A stretch of 64,000 nt of DNA from Microbacterium sp. 70-16 (GCF_001898315.1 NZ_MKTQ01000026.1:181417-245416); one strand, 5' to 3'; shown: positions 49,835-59,774, numbered from the stretch's first letter. Notes: generated by a model from the sequence alone, not told the origin. Numbers and translations: made by a program.

Positions 49835-51219
49835 CCGGCACCGTCAATGCAGAGGTGGGCACCGACACCACCGTCGTGAAGGCGCTGCGGCGCATCCGCC
49901 TGCCGCAGACGCAGCGCAATCGCGAGCTCGCACTGCTGCTGTTCGCGTTCCTGCTCAACGGTGCCGCGGTCGCGCTCGTCCAGCTCGGCGTCGAAGGCGC
50001 GATCGACTGGACGTTCCTCTATTACTGCGGCGCACTCACGGTGCTCGTGCTCGCTCTGCACGTGATCCTGCGCTACAAGGCGCCGCAGGCCGACCCGTTC
50101 GTCGTGCCGATCGCGACCGTGCTGTCGGGTCTCGGCCTCGCGATGATCTACCGCATCGACCTCGGGCGCGAGATCACCGGCTGGGCGGCCCTGTCGACCC
50201 GCCAGCTCGCGTGGCTGGGCATCGCGATCGCGTGCGCCGTCGCCCTGGTCATCTTCCTGCGCAACTACCGCGTGCTGCTGCGCTACACGTATGTCTTCGG
50301 CTTCGCGGGCATCCTGCTGCTGCTGTTGCCGTTCGTGCCGGGCCTGGGAACGGATGCCGGGGCCGACGTGTGGATCTCGATCGCCGGCATCGTCTCGTTC
50401 CAGCCCGGTGAGCTCGCCAAGATCTGCCTCGCGATCTTCTTCGCGGGGTACCTTGTGCGCACGCGCGAAGCGCTCACCTCGGTCGGCACGCGGTTCCTCG
50501 GCATGACGTGGCCGCGGCCGCGCGAGCTCGGTCCGCTGCTGCTGCTGTGGGCGGGTGCCATGGCGATCATCGTGCTGCAGCGCGACCTCGGCACGGGAAT
50601 GCTGATCTTCGGCATGTTCGTCGCGATGCTCTACGTCGCGACGGGCAAGACGAGCTGGGTCGTCATCGGCCTCACGCTGGCCGCGATCGGCGTCGCCTTC
50701 GCGACGACGATCCTGCCGTATGTGCAGGCGCGCTTCACGAACTGGCTGTACCCGTTCGACCCCGACACGGTCAACGACTCGAGCTACCAGCTGGTGAGCG
50801 GACTGTTCGGTCTCGCACACGGCGGACTGCTCGGCACGGGCCTCGGTCGTGGCCGCCCGGGGCTGACGCCCCTGTCGCAGAGCGACTACATCTTCCCGAG
50901 CCTGGGCGAAGAGCTGGGTCTGATCGGCGTCTTCGCGATCCTGTGCCTGTACATGGTGTTCGCGAGCCGTGGCATCCGCATCGGCATGGCGGGGCAGGAC
51001 GACTTCGGAAAGCTGCTCGCGACGGGACTGTCGTTCACGATCGCACTGCAGGTGTTCATCATGGTCGGCGGCGTCACACGGGTCATCCCGCTCACGGGCC
51101 TCACGACCCCGTTCCTCGCCGCCGGTGGATCATCGCTCATCGCGAACTGGATCATCGTCGCGCTGCTGCTGCGCATCTCGGATGCCGTGCGCTCGCGCCC
51201 CCGGGTGGTGATCGGCTGA
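49831..51219 (+). CDS. rodA: FtsW/RodA/SpoVE family glycosyltransferase
   Basis: A 462-residue SEDS protein with about ten helices that polymerises lipid II glycan strands. Recognised by RQLAWLGIAIACAVAL, QPGELAKICLAIFFAGYL and the GTGLGRGRPG and EELGLIG loops; the catalytic Asp region follows PFDPDTVNDSSYQL. Its operon partner pbpA is the likely transpeptidase mate. RodA rather than FtsW is chosen from the operon context. Confidence 0.94.
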   Translation: MTGTVNAEVGTDTTVVKALRRIRLPQTQRNRELALLLFAFLLNGAAVALVQLGVEGAIDWTFLYYCGALTVLVLALHVILRYKAPQADPFVVPIATVLSGLGLAMIYRIDLGREITGWAALSTRQLAWLGIAIACAVALVIFLRNYRVLLRYTYVFGFAGILLLLLPFVPGLGTDAGADVWISIAGIVSFQPGELAKICLAIFFAGYLVRTREALTSVGTRFLGMTWPRPRELGPLLLLWAGAMAIIVLQRDLGTGMLIFGMFVAMLYVATGKTSWVVIGLTLAAIGVAFATTILPYVQARFTNWLYPFDPDTVNDSSYQLVSGLFGLAHGGLLGTGLGRGRPGLTPLSQSDYIFPSLGEELGLIGVFAILCLYMVFASRGIRIGMAGQDDFGKLLATGLSFTIALQVFIMVGGVTRVIPLTGLTTPFLAAGGSSLIANWIIVALLLRISDAVRSRPRVVIG

Positions 51220-51227
51220 CATGACGA

Positions 51228-51268
51228 CCCTTCGATACACGCCGCCTTCGGCGTCGCACTCAGGGACC
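51228..51268. repeat. REP-like hairpin (family D) between rodA and pbpA
   Basis: The element reads CCCTTCGATACACGCCG, then a CTTCGG loop region, ending CACTCAGGGACC. It lies within an operon, 9 bases after the rodA stop and 33 bases before the pbpA start. Confidence 0.7.
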
Positions 51269-51300
51269 GCAGCCGGTCGCACCTCCGAGGAGGCGCTCTC

Positions 51301-52761
51301 ATGACAAAAGAGCTCCGCCGCCTGAGCATCATCATGCTGCTCATGTTCGTCACGCTGTTCGGCGCGACCAGCTGGATCCAGGTCGTCGAGGCGAACGCCC
51401 TCGCCGAGAACCCCGAGAACCGCCGCGCGCTCTACGACTCGTTCGAAGTGCAACGCGGATCGATCATCGCCGGCGACCAGGTCATCGCCACGTCGGTGCC
51501 CAGCGGCGACGTCTACAGTTGGCAGCGCCAGTATGTGGATGCCCAGATGTGGGCACCCGTGACGGGGTACATCAACCCGGTGCTGCAATCGGCGACCGGC
51601 ATCGAGCAGGCGATGAACCGCGAGCTGTCGGGCTCGGCGGGTTCGCAGTTCTTCTCGCGCATCGATCAGATCCTCACGGGGCAGCCGCAGCGCGGGTCGA
51701 ACGTGCTGCTGACCCTCGACCCCGTCGTGCAGCAGGCGGCATACGAGGCGCTCGGCGACTACGAAGGCGCGGTCGTGGCGATCGAGCCGTCGACCGGCCG
51801 CATCCTGGCGATGGTGACGAGCCCCAGCTACGACACGAACCTCCTCGCGGCGCACGACGCGGATGCCGTCAACACGACCTACAACGAGCTGCTGGCCGCG
51901 GCGAACGACCCACTGTGGAACCGCGCGACCGGCGACAGCCTGAACCCGCCGGGTTCGACGTTCAAGCTCGTCGTTGCCTCTGCCGCGCTGGCGTCGGGCG
52001 ACTTCACCCCCGACTCGACGTTCGACAACCCCTCGAGCTGGGTGCTGCCGGGCACCACGACGACCATCCGCAACTTCGACGGCGGCACGTGCGGCTCGGG
52101 CGACCAGGTGACGCTCGCGACGGCGCTGCGTCTGAGCTGCAACATCCCGATGGCGCAGCTCGCCGTGCAGCTCGGCGATGACGCCATCCGTGCCGAGGCC
52201 GAGAAGTACGGGTTCGACACCACTTTCGAGATCCCGCTGACCACGATCGCGTCGACGTACCCGGCCGGGCCGCTCACCGACGACAGGACGGCGCTGACCG
52301 GCTTCGGGCAGGAGAACGTCCTGGCATCCCCGCTGCAGATGGCGATGGTCGCGGCCGGCATCGCGAACGACGGCTCGGTGATGAACCCGCGCATGGTCGA
52401 CCAGGTCGTCGCGCCCGACCTGACGGTGCAGCAGACGTTCGAGAACACCGAGTTCCGCCGGGCCCTGACCACCGCGGATGCCGCGACCATGACCACCATG
52501 ATGATCGCCAATGTCAGTGATGGCGCAGCGAGCGGTGCAAGAATAGACGGAGTCGACGTCGCCGGGAAGACCGGCACGGCGGAGCACGGACCCGGCGATC
52601 CTTACACCCTCTGGTTCACCGGATTCGCTCCGGCGGATGACCCTCAGGTCGCCGTCGCGGTGATGATCGAGAACGGCGGAGGGCTCGGACAGTCCGGAAC
52701 GAGCAACGGGATCGCGGCCCCCATCGCGAAGAGAGTCATAGAGGCGGTGCTGGGTAGATGA
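51301..52761 (+). CDS. pbpA: Class B penicillin-binding protein PbpA
   Basis: A 486-residue peptidoglycan transpeptidase. One N-terminal anchor (about 10-30) is followed by a dimerisation domain and the transpeptidase domain with SxxK in STFK, SxN in SCN, and KTG in KTGTAEH. It crosslinks cell wall and pairs with RodA. A GAGGAGG site lies about seven bases before the ATG. It overlaps pknA by 4 bp. Confidence 0.95.
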   Translation: MTKELRRLSIIMLLMFVTLFGATSWIQVVEANALAENPENRRALYDSFEVQRGSIIAGDQVIATSVPSGDVYSWQRQYVDAQMWAPVTGYINPVLQSATGIEQAMNRELSGSAGSQFFSRIDQILTGQPQRGSNVLLTLDPVVQQAAYEALGDYEGAVVAIEPSTGRILAMVTSPSYDTNLLAAHDADAVNTTYNELLAAANDPLWNRATGDSLNPPGSTFKLVVASAALASGDFTPDSTFDNPSSWVLPGTTTTIRNFDGGTCGSGDQVTLATALRLSCNIPMAQLAVQLGDDAIRAEAEKYGFDTTFEIPLTTIASTYPAGPLTDDRTALTGFGQENVLASPLQMAMVAAGIANDGSVMNPRMVDQVVAPDLTVQQTFENTEFRRALTTADAATMTTMMIANVSDGAASGARIDGVDVAGKTGTAEHGPGDPYTLWFTGFAPADDPQVAVAVMIENGGGLGQSGTSNGIAAPIAKRVIEAVLGR

Positions 52762-54476
52762 GACCGACGCAGGGTGTGAGCTTCGGCGGACGCTACGAGC
52801 TCGATTCGCGGATCGCGATCGGCGGCATGGGCGAGGTCTGGGAGGCCACCGATCACGTGATCGGGCGCACGGTCGCGATCAAGATCCTCAAGGACGAGTA
52901 CATGGGCGACCCGGGGTTCCTCGAGCGCTTCCGCGCCGAGGCCCGTCACGCCGCACTCGTCAACCACGAGGGCATCGCGAGCGTCTTCGACTACGGCGAG
53001 GAGAACGGCTCGGCCTTCCTCGTGATGGAGCTCGTTCCCGGTGAGGCACTGTCCACGATCCTCGAGCGCGAGACATCGCTGTCGACCGACAAGACGCTCG
53101 ACATCGTCGCGCAGACCGCCGCCGCCCTGCAGGCCGCGCACGCGGCGGGCCTCGTGCACCGCGACATCAAGCCCGGCAACCTGCTGATCACCCCCGACGG
53201 GCGCGTCAAGATCACCGACTTCGGCATCGCCCGCATCGCCGACCAGGTACCGCTGACGGCGACCGGTCAGGTCATGGGCACGGTGCAATACCTTTCGCCC
53301 GAGCAGGCATCCGGTCACCCCGCATCTCCGGCGACCGACATCTATTCGCTCGGCATCGTCGCGTACGAGTGCCTGGCCGGCAAGCGCCCCTTCACGGGCG
53401 AGTCGCAGGTCGCCATCGCGATGGCGCAGATCAACGACACGGCTCCGCCGCTGCCCGAGACGATCGCCGAGCCCGTCCGCAACTTCGTCATGAGCATGAT
53501 CGCGAAGAAGCCCGAAGACCGGCCCGCCACGGCATCCGCCGTCGCGCGCGCCGCGACGGCGCTGCGCCGCGGTGACATCGCCGCCGCGGTCGCGATCGTG
53601 CCGGCGATCGCCGGTTCCGTGCCGCTCGACGAGGTAACCCAGCTGCTCACCCCGGGCGGCGAAGAGACCACGCGTCTGATGCCGACGGCGGCGCCCACGG
53701 CCGCTGCCGCGGGCGAAGAGGCGCCTGCGAAGAAGAAGCGCAGCCCGTGGACGTGGCCGCTCGTCGCCCTCATCGTCCTGCTGCTGCTCGTGCTGGGCGG
53801 CACGCTGATCGCGATGTTCGCGAACCAGGGTTCTGAGCCCGAGCCCACGCCGTCGAACACGACGACGACGACGGCCAGCGAGACCCCGACACCTACCCCG
53901 ACCGTCGAAGACATCAACCTCGGTGATGTCGCCCTGCTCGACAAGACCTGCGCCGACGCGCAGGCCGCCCTCACGGCGGCCGGCTTCACGTCGACCGCGA
54001 CCTGTGTCGACGGCGACGCGGCACCCACCGAAGACCAGGTCGGGCTGGTCTATCGCACCAACCCGAGCGCCGGCAACGTCGCTCCCGACACCGTCATCAC
54101 TCTGACGGTCTACGCCGACCTCACACCGATGAGTGACCCGTCGCTGCCGACGCTCGGCGCGGCGACCGTCGACGCCGGCGACACGATCAACGTCACGTGG
54201 CAGGGCTACAGTTGCCCGGCCGGGTACACGCCGACCAACTACATCTTCACGGTCGCGGGCGGCACGTTCCAGGCCGGTGGTGGCACGACGGCATCCTTCC
54301 TCGTCAGCCAGCAGCCCGCCGTGATCGTCGCCGGTGACTCGGGCACGGTCGTGGTCGACTACATCGTGGAGTGCGAGAGCGGCACCGGCAACGTCCGCCA
54401 GTCGCCCTCGTCGGCGAAGGCTGTCGCCACGATCAACGCGGCGCAGGCAACCCCCACCCCGGAGCCCACGGAGTAA
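52758..54476 (+). CDS. pknA: Ser/Thr protein kinase PknA with PASTA-like C-terminus
   Basis: A 572-residue kinase. The catalytic domain (about 12-270) contains GGMGEVW (glycine loop), [15 protein letters not shown] and DFGIAR. A membrane helix lies at about 330-352. The extracytoplasmic part includes one PASTA-like domain (LTPMSDPS is its end) and a further beta-rich domain with two Cys residues. Kinases of this type phosphorylate division and wall-synthesis factors. PknA proteins in mycobacteria lack PASTA domains, so this layout differs. Confidence 0.92.
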   Translation: MRPTQGVSFGGRYELDSRIAIGGMGEVWEATDHVIGRTVAIKILKDEYMGDPGFLERFRAEARHAALVNHEGIASVFDYGEENGSAFLVMELVPGEALSTILERETSLSTDKTLDIVAQTAAALQAAHAAGLVHRDIKPGNLLITPDGRVKITDFGIARIADQVPLTATGQVMGTVQYLSPEQASGHPASPATDIYSLGIVAYECLAGKRPFTGESQVAIAMAQINDTAPPLPETIAEPVRNFVMSMIAKKPEDRPATASAVARAATALRRGDIAAAVAIVPAIAGSVPLDEVTQLLTPGGEETTRLMPTAAPTAAAAGEEAPAKKKRSPWTWPLVALIVLLLLVLGGTLIAMFANQGSEPEPTPSNTTTTTASETPTPTPTVEDINLGDVALLDKTCADAQAALTAAGFTSTATCVDGDAAPTEDQVGLVYRTNPSAGNVAPDTVITLTVYADLTPMSDPSLPTLGAATVDAGDTINVTWQGYSCPAGYTPTNYIFTVAGGTFQAGGGTTASFLVSQQPAVIVAGDSGTVVVDYIVECESGTGNVRQSPSSAKAVATINAAQATPTPEPTE

Positions 54477-54521
54477 TCCGCCGGTCGATTAGGCTGGCTG
54501 GTGTCTCAGCCAGGGAGTGAA

Positions 54522-56228
54522 GTGTCTGAAGAGCCGCGCGTGCTGTCCGATCGCTATGAGGTCGGCGAGCTCATCGGGCGCGGCGGCATGGCGAGCGTGT
54601 ACCGCGGTCGCGACCTGACCCTCGGCCGCGAGGTCGCGATCAAGATCCTGGCGAGCGAACTGGCCAGCGACGCGGGCTTCCGCACGCGGTTCCGCCTCGA
54701 GGCGCAGGCCGCGTCGCGCATGTCGCATCCCGCGATCGTGCGCGTGTACGACGCCGGTGAGGATGCCCGGACGGGCGCCGACGGCATCACGCACCCCGTC
54801 CCGTACATCGTGATGGAGCTGGTCACCGGCAAGCTGCTGAAGAACATCATCGCCGCCGGCGACGTGCCGATCGCCGACGCGCTGCGCTACACAGACGGGA
54901 TCCTTGAGGCGCTCGAGTACTCGCACCGCGCCGGCGTCGTGCACCGCGACATCAAGCCCGGCAACGTCATGGTCACCGCCGCCGGCCAGGTCAAGGTCAT
55001 GGACTTCGGCATCGCGCGCGCCGTCTCGGACTCGTCGTCGACGGTCGCCGAGACAACCGCGATCATCGGCACCGCCGCCTACTTCTCGCCCGAGCAGGCC
55101 AAGGGCGAGCCGGTCGATGCGCGCGCCGACGTGTATTCGGCGGGCGTCGTGCTGTACGAGCTGCTCACGGGCCGTACGCCGTTCCGCGGCGAGTCGCCCG
55201 TCGCCGTCGCGTACCAGCACGTCAGTGAGACGCCGCTGGCCCCTTCCGAACTCGTCGAGAGCGTGCCGCGTTCGCTCGATGCCGTCGTGCTGCGCGCCCT
55301 CGCAAAAGACCCCTTCCAGCGTTTTCAGGACGCCGCGTCGTTCCGCGAGGCGCTCGATGCGACGCGCGACGGTCACACCCCGAGCAAGCGCCAGGTGGGC
55401 GCGCTGACGAGCGAGCTGTATGGCGCCAACCCACGACAGGCGGCCGAGACCGCACGCTCGCTGCGTCAACTGTCGACCGACACGACGATGCGGCGCACGC
55501 AGTCGGGTCCGCCGGCGGCGTGGATCTGGGCCGGCGTCGCGGTGCTGGCGGTCGTGCTGATCTCGGTGCTGTTCTGGGTGCTGACCAGCCGCCCCGGCAC
55601 GACGATCCCCGACACGGCGCGCGTCGTGCCCGACGTGATCGACATGTCGTGGGAGCGCGCGCAGGAGATGATCCTCGAGCGCGACCTGCAGGCCGAACCC
55701 ATCGAAGAGAGCAGCGACAAGATCGCCGAGGGCAACGTCATCCGCACCGACCCCCTCGCGGGTGTCACGGCGGCCCCGGGCCAGACCGTCAAAGTGTACG
55801 TGTCGACGGGCCAGGAGATGAGCACCGTCCCGACGCTCACAGGCCTGAGCACCGAAGCGGCGACGCAGGCACTGACGGATGCCGGGCTGGCGCTCGGCGC
55901 CGTCATCACGCGCAACGACCCCGATCTGGCAGCCGGCATCGTGATCTCAGCCGATCAGACGGAGGGGTCGGAGGTCGGCGTCGGCACGTCGGTCAACCTC
56001 GTCGTCGCAAGCGGCATGGTGACGCTCGTCGACGTCGTCGGGTACACCGCCGAGGCGGCGCAGCGCACGCTGACATCCGACCTACTCAAGCTTGTGCCGT
56101 CGATCGTCGAAGACGCGGGGTGCCCCGCGACGCCCGGTGACCAGATCGTGGCTGCGCAGTCGCTCGCCCCCGGCGACGTGCCGATCCACTCGACCGTCGA
56201 GCTGAGGGTCTGCACCGGCACGCCGTAG
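54522..56228 (+). CDS. pknB: Ser/Thr protein kinase PknB with three PASTA domains
   Basis: A 568-residue kinase. The catalytic domain (about 7-265) has [25 protein letters not shown] and DFGIAR. A helix lies at about 333-355, then three PASTA repeats (about 368-435, 436-500 and 501-568) that bind muropeptides or lipid II. The GTG at 54522 is preferred because AGGGAG precedes it; the longer form starts at 54501. It is the last gene of the operon, converging with the glutamine amidotransferase gene. Confidence 0.95.
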   Translation: MSEEPRVLSDRYEVGELIGRGGMASVYRGRDLTLGREVAIKILASELASDAGFRTRFRLEAQAASRMSHPAIVRVYDAGEDARTGADGITHPVPYIVMELVTGKLLKNIIAAGDVPIADALRYTDGILEALEYSHRAGVVHRDIKPGNVMVTAAGQVKVMDFGIARAVSDSSSTVAETTAIIGTAAYFSPEQAKGEPVDARADVYSAGVVLYELLTGRTPFRGESPVAVAYQHVSETPLAPSELVESVPRSLDAVVLRALAKDPFQRFQDAASFREALDATRDGHTPSKRQVGALTSELYGANPRQAAETARSLRQLSTDTTMRRTQSGPPAAWIWAGVAVLAVVLISVLFWVLTSRPGTTIPDTARVVPDVIDMSWERAQEMILERDLQAEPIEESSDKIAEGNVIRTDPLAGVTAAPGQTVKVYVSTGQEMSTVPTLTGLSTEAATQALTDAGLALGAVITRNDPDLAAGIVISADQTEGSEVGVGTSVNLVVASGMVTLVDVVGYTAEAAQRTLTSDLLKLVPSIVEDAGCPATPGDQIVAAQSLAPGDVPIHSTVELRVCTGTP

Positions 56229-56289
56229 CTCCGGCGGCGGCGCTGGTGCCGGTGCTGCCGCGCCGGCTCCCCGCTTGTGCCGCGCCGGT

Positions 56290-56934
56290 TCAGACGACGG
56301 CGCGGTGCGGCGAAAGGGATGCCCCTCGCGCGGCGGCCTGCGCGTACGCGGGGCATCCGGTGCTCTGCAGCCAGTTGCCGAGCAGGCGGTATCCACCCTC
56401 GGTGAGCACTGCTTCGGGGTGGAACTGCACTCCGCGCAGCGGCAGGGAGCGGTGGGCGAGGCCCATCACGACGCCCGTCGCCGTGTGCGCGGTGACGCGC
56501 AGCTGCGGCGGAACGCCGCCGGGCTCGACCGCCAGCGAGTGATAGCGCGCCGCCGTGAACGGCGAAGGAAGGCCGTCGAAGAGCGGGTCGCCGTCGTGCA
56601 GCACGGCGCTGGTCGACCCGTGCACGAGTTCGGGGGCCTCGGTAACGGCTCCGCCGAACGCGACGGCGAGTGTTTGGTGCCCCAGGCACACTCCGAGCAG
56701 GGGGGTTCCGGTGTGCGCTGCGGCTCGGACGACGTCTATGGATGCCCCGGCGTTCTCGGGCGTGCCGGGGCCGGGGGAGATCACGACGCCGGCGGCTGCG
56801 GCAATCGCCGCGGTCGGGTCGGTGATGGCATCCGCTTCGATCATCGTCGTCGTCGCGCCGAGCTCGTGCAGGTACCCGATGAGCGTGTGGACGAAGCTGT
56901 CGTGGTTGTCGACGACGACGATGTGGTCAGCCAC
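56290..56934 (-). CDS. Glutamine amidotransferase, TrpG/PabA type
   Basis: A 214-residue class I amidotransferase. The catalytic Cys is in LLGVCLGHQ, and His/Glu are in GVQFHPEAV. It supplies ammonia for anthranilate or aminodeoxychorismate synthesis; without a partner gene nearby the two roles cannot be separated. Such a gene commonly lies beside pknB in actinobacteria. It overlaps the small membrane-protein gene by 8 bp. Confidence 0.93.
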   Translation of the reverse strand: MADHIVVVDNHDSFVHTLIGYLHELGATTTMIEADAITDPTAAIAAAAGVVISPGPGTPENAGASIDVVRAAAHTGTPLLGVCLGHQTLAVAFGGAVTEAPELVHGSTSAVLHDGDPLFDGLPSPFTAARYHSLAVEPGGVPPQLRVTAHTATGVVMGLAHRSLPLRGVQFHPEAVLTEGGYRLLGNWLQSTGCPAYAQAAARGASLSPHRAVV

Positions 56935-57085
56935 CGACGGTGGACTCCTGCGGGTTGATGAACTGCGACACCCAGGGGAATGCGTACCAGAACAGTCCGT
57001 AGATCACCGCGGCGGCGAGCACGAGAAGGATCAGCACGCGCACCCAGGCGGGGCCGGGCAGAATGCGCCAGAGGGCGGCGTACAT
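56927..57085 (-). CDS. Small membrane protein (52 aa) between sortase and amidotransferase genes
   Basis: The ORF starts MYAALWRILPGPAWVRV, contains a helix of about 22 residues (VLILLVLAAAVIYGLFWYAF) and ends QESTVGG. Its ATG overlaps the sortase stop (ATGA) and its stop overlaps the amidotransferase start by 8 bp, so it is translationally coupled on both sides. Similar short proteins occur at this place in related genomes to my knowledge; function unknown. Confidence 0.8.
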   Translation of the reverse strand: MYAALWRILPGPAWVRVLILLVLAAAVIYGLFWYAFPWVSQFINPQESTVGG

Positions 57086-57903
57086 CAGGCGGATGCTCCT
57101 TGCGTCGGGGCATCCAGCGATGCCGGCGGGCCGTCAGCGGTCGGGGTGAAGTCTTCGAACACGGCGTAGGCGATGATGCGCTCGAGCATGTTCAGCTTGG
57201 GTGCGCAGCTGGTGAGCGTCAGGTAGCGGCCGTCGGCGGCGACGCCGACCTGCTGGGGGACCGGCAGCAGCACCTCGACCTGGGTGTCCTGCACATACTC
57301 GAGCGTGCGGAAGCGGTAGGTGTACCACCCGTCGGCGGTCTGAATGACGATCGCGTCACCGATCACGAGCTGGTCGATCGGGTCGAAGGGCGCGCCCGAG
57401 GTCCAGCGGTGGGCGGCGTAGACGGTGTTGCCGATCTCGCCGGGCATCGCGGTGTCTTTGTAGTGGCCGATCTCGCCCTGGTCGAGAATGTCCTTGCGCG
57501 AGGTGCCGGCCGCGATCGTGAACTGCCAGTCCGACCCGAACCGCGGGATGAACATGACACCGAACTGCGTGCCGTGAGCGGGCTGCGTCGACACCGGGAT
57601 GACGGTGTTCGCGGGGTCGGTCGGCTCATCGGTCGCCGACGGAGTCGCGGCGGGGTCGTCGGTGGGCGACGGGGTGGTGTCGTCTGTCGGCGCGGGTGTC
57701 GTCCAGCTCTGCGACAGCGCACTGGCCTCCGCGTGCTTCTCGGCACCGATGATCGCGTCGCCGATCCACATCTGCCACGAGACGTAGAGCAGTGCGACGA
57801 CACCGAGGGTGATGAGCACTTCGCCCAGCACGCCGATGACCGAAGTGCGTCGCCGGGGCCGACTGTTTCGTCGCGTCTCGGCAGGCGCGCTGATATCACC
57901 CAT
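57085..57903 (-). CDS. Class E sortase
   Basis: A 272-residue sortase with an N-terminal membrane helix (about 22-45), a Thr/Pro-rich linker (65-105) and the catalytic domain. The active Cys is in TLTSCAPK, the His in YAAHRW, and the Arg lies near the C-terminus. Class E enzymes attach proteins with LAXTG-like motifs to the wall or join pilin subunits. No substrate gene is adjacent. A GAGAAT box is six bases before the ATG on the minus strand. Confidence 0.92.
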   Translation of the reverse strand: MGDISAPAETRRNSRPRRRTSVIGVLGEVLITLGVVALLYVSWQMWIGDAIIGAEKHAEASALSQSWTTPAPTDDTTPSPTDDPAATPSATDEPTDPANTVIPVSTQPAHGTQFGVMFIPRFGSDWQFTIAAGTSRKDILDQGEIGHYKDTAMPGEIGNTVYAAHRWTSGAPFDPIDQLVIGDAIVIQTADGWYTYRFRTLEYVQDTQVEVLLPVPQQVGVAADGRYLTLTSCAPKLNMLERIIAYAVFEDFTPTADGPPASLDAPTQGASA

Positions 57904-57945
57904 GCCGCGATTCTCGCACAGCACGGCTGTGGCCCGGCTGGCAGG

Positions 57946-57951
57946 TAGACT
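57946..57951 (+). promoter_or_regulatory. -10 box TAGACT before crgA
   Basis: The box is six bases before the ATG of crgA. Confidence 0.5.
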
Positions 57952-57957
57952 CACCGC

Positions 57958-58197
57958 ATGGCACGTTCTGGCAGAGATGACGAGCAGCTCACCGAGCACA
58001 ACGAGGGCGACGCGGCCCCCAACCCGGTGTGGTTCAAGCCCATCATGCTGGGGCTCATGATCCTCGGGTTGCTGTGGGTCATCGTCTTCTACCTGAGCAG
58101 CCAGGCGTTCCCGATTCCCGGCATCGGCGGATGGAACCTCGTGATCGGCTTCGGCATCGCGTTCGTCGGGTTCCTCATGACGACCCGCTGGCGCTGA
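57958..58197 (+). CDS. crgA: Cell division protein CrgA
   Basis: A 79-residue two-helix membrane protein: PNPVWFKPIMLGLMILGLL, YLSSQAFPIPGIGGWN between the helices, and a terminal TTRWR. CrgA coordinates FtsZ ring and peptidoglycan synthesis in actinobacteria and binds PBPs. The start has a TAGACT box six bases upstream. It converges with the rhomboid gene over a junction with DnaA-box-like sites and a D repeat. Confidence 0.95.
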   Translation: MARSGRDDEQLTEHNEGDAAPNPVWFKPIMLGLMILGLLWVIVFYLSSQAFPIPGIGGWNLVIGFGIAFVGFLMTTRWR

Positions 58198-58254
58198 CAC
58201 TCTCCACAGACCTATCCCCGGGTGTGAATTACACCGGTGTGATTCATCCCCACC

Positions 58255-58308
58255 TGTGGATGAACCTGTGGATAAGTTTGTGGTCAGGCGCGCAGCGGCT
58301 GTCCACAA
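58255..58308. promoter_or_regulatory. Cluster of DnaA-box-like sequences
   Basis: TGTGGATAA (58267-58275) is the exact complement of the DnaA box TTATCCACA. TGTGGATGA (58255-58263) differs at one position, and CTGTCCACA (58299-58307) at two. The upstream ctctccaca near 58200 also resembles a box. Confidence 0.55.
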
Positions 58309-58309
58309 A

Positions 58310-58344
58310 GGTTGAGCGAGCGGCGTCAGCCGCGAGTCGAAACC
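58310..58344. repeat. REP-like hairpin (family D)
   Basis: A 35-bp element GGTTGAGCGAG, stem GCGGC-gtca-GCCGC, then GAGTCGAAACC, at the end of the rhomboid gene. Confidence 0.8.
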
Positions 58345-58351
58345 CGCGTCG

Positions 58352-59206
58352 TCAGCGATAGACCAGGAGCGGAACCGCGAGCAGCGCGAGTAGTCCCGCG
58401 GCGACCGCGACCAGCAGCCATATTTGTGTGCGACGCTGACGGATCGCGCGCGTGCGCGCGAAGATGAACCCGATCAGCGCACCGACGAGCCCGCCGCCGA
58501 TGTGCGCCTGCCAGGCGATGTTCGATCCGGGCAGGAACGTGATCAGCAGGTTCAAGCCCAGCAACACGGCGATCGCCGTGACGTTCGCGCCGATGTGTCG
58601 GCCGATGACGAACATCGCGCCGAGCAGGCCCCACACCGCACCGGATGCCCCGGCGACGACGCTCGTCGGCGCCAGCAGCGCCGTGAGCACCGATCCGCCG
58701 AGGGCACTGAGCAGGTAGAGCGTGAGGAACCGGCCGCGGCCGAGCAGCGGCTCGAGACTGCGGCCGAGGGCCCACAGCGCGAGCATGTTCAGCACGATGT
58801 GCCAGATGCTCGTGTGCACGAGCGTCACCGTCACCAGCCGCCACGGCTCGGTGTACGCGAGCGGCGCGTAGAACACGAGCGCACTGCGCACGGCGGCGCC
58901 GACACCGGGGATGAGCCCGATCAGGTAGAAGACGCTCGTTACGATGACGAGGCCGTACGTCACGAGCGGCTTGTCGCTTTGGGCCGCGCGACGCCGGGGC
59001 ATCCGTGTCACCGTCGCGGCACGCTGACTCTGCTGCGCACCCTTCTGTTCAGCGAGGCACTCTGGGCAGATGACGCCGACCGGCATCTGCGTCTGACATT
59101 CCGGGCAGATCGTGCGCAGGCAGCGCTGGCAGAGCACGAAGCTCTGACGGTCAGGATGCCGGTAGCAGTAGTTGTCCGGATTGGTCCGGAAGTCGGCGTC
59201 GGTCAC
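58352..59206 (-). CDS. Rhomboid family intramembrane serine protease
   Basis: A 284-residue protein with an N-terminal zinc-finger-like region (CYRHP, CQRC, CPEC twice) and a six-helix rhomboid domain. The catalytic Ser is in GASGAVWG and the His in WQAHIGGG; HTSIWHIVLNM is the first conserved helix. Substrates unknown. The GTG at 59206 is preferred; longer starts extend into the ppiA gene. It probably shares a transcript with ppiA, which ends 10 bases before. Confidence 0.92.
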   Translation of the reverse strand: MTDADFRTNPDNYCYRHPDRQSFVLCQRCLRTICPECQTQMPVGVICPECLAEQKGAQQSQRAATVTRMPRRRAAQSDKPLVTYGLVIVTSVFYLIGLIPGVGAAVRSALVFYAPLAYTEPWRLVTVTLVHTSIWHIVLNMLALWALGRSLEPLLGRGRFLTLYLLSALGGSVLTALLAPTSVVAGASGAVWGLLGAMFVIGRHIGANVTAIAVLLGLNLLITFLPGSNIAWQAHIGGGLVGALIGFIFARTRAIRQRRTQIWLLVAVAAGLLALLAVPLLVYR

Positions 59207-59216
59207 TCGGCGTCGG

Positions 59217-59774
59217 TCAGACGGCCGCGACGTCGATCGAGCTGATGACGACAGGCTCGATCGGGCGGTCACCGGCGGCGGTCGGGACGGCGGCGATCGC
59301 GTCGACGACGGCGCGGGATGCCTCGTCGGCGACCTCGCCGAAGATCGTGTGCTTGCCCTGCAGCCACGGGGTCGGGTCGGTCGTGATGAAGAACTGCGAG
59401 CCGTTCGTGCCCTCGGCCTTGCCCGTGATGGCGTTGCGGCGCAGGCCCGCGTTGGCCATCGCGAGGATGTAGGGCTCGTTGAAGTTGAGCTCGGGGTGGA
59501 TCTCGTCGTTGAAGTTGTAACCCGGGCCGCCGACGCCCTGACCGAGCGGGTCGCCGCCCTGGATCATGAAGTTCGGGATGATGCGGTGGAAGATGACGTC
59601 GGTGTAGAGCGGGCCCTCGCCGGGCTTGCCCGTGGCGGGGTCGGTCCAGGCCTGCGAGCCGTCGGCGAGGCCGGTGAAGTTCTGCACGGTGCGCGGCGCG
59701 TGGTCTCCGAAGAGGTTCACGACGATGTCTCCGTGGTTGGTGTGGATGGTCGCAACGGCGCTGTGGATCGTCAT
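59217..59774 (-). CDS. ppiA: Cyclophilin-type peptidyl-prolyl isomerase
   Basis: A 185-residue cyclophilin that speeds prolyl isomerisation in folding. Markers are FHRIIPNFMIQGGDP, GTNGSQFFIT and the Trp in TPWLQGKHTIFGE. The ATG at 59774 is preceded by a GAGAAT box seven bases upstream; an in-frame ATG at 59783 is an alternative start. The location near crgA matches other actinobacteria. Confidence 0.95.
   Translation of the reverse strand: MTIHSAVATIHTNHGDIVVNLFGDHAPRTVQNFTGLADGSQAWTDPATGKPGEGPLYTDVIFHRIIPNFMIQGGDPLGQGVGGPGYNFNDEIHPELNFNEPYILAMANAGLRRNAITGKAEGTNGSQFFITTDPTPWLQGKHTIFGEVADEASRAVVDAIAAVPTAAGDRPIEPVVISSIDVAAV

Noticed and set aside
58200..58310. oriC itself
   Set aside because: Only one exact DnaA box with a few near matches, no AT-rich unwinding region, and no dnaA or dnaN gene alongside.
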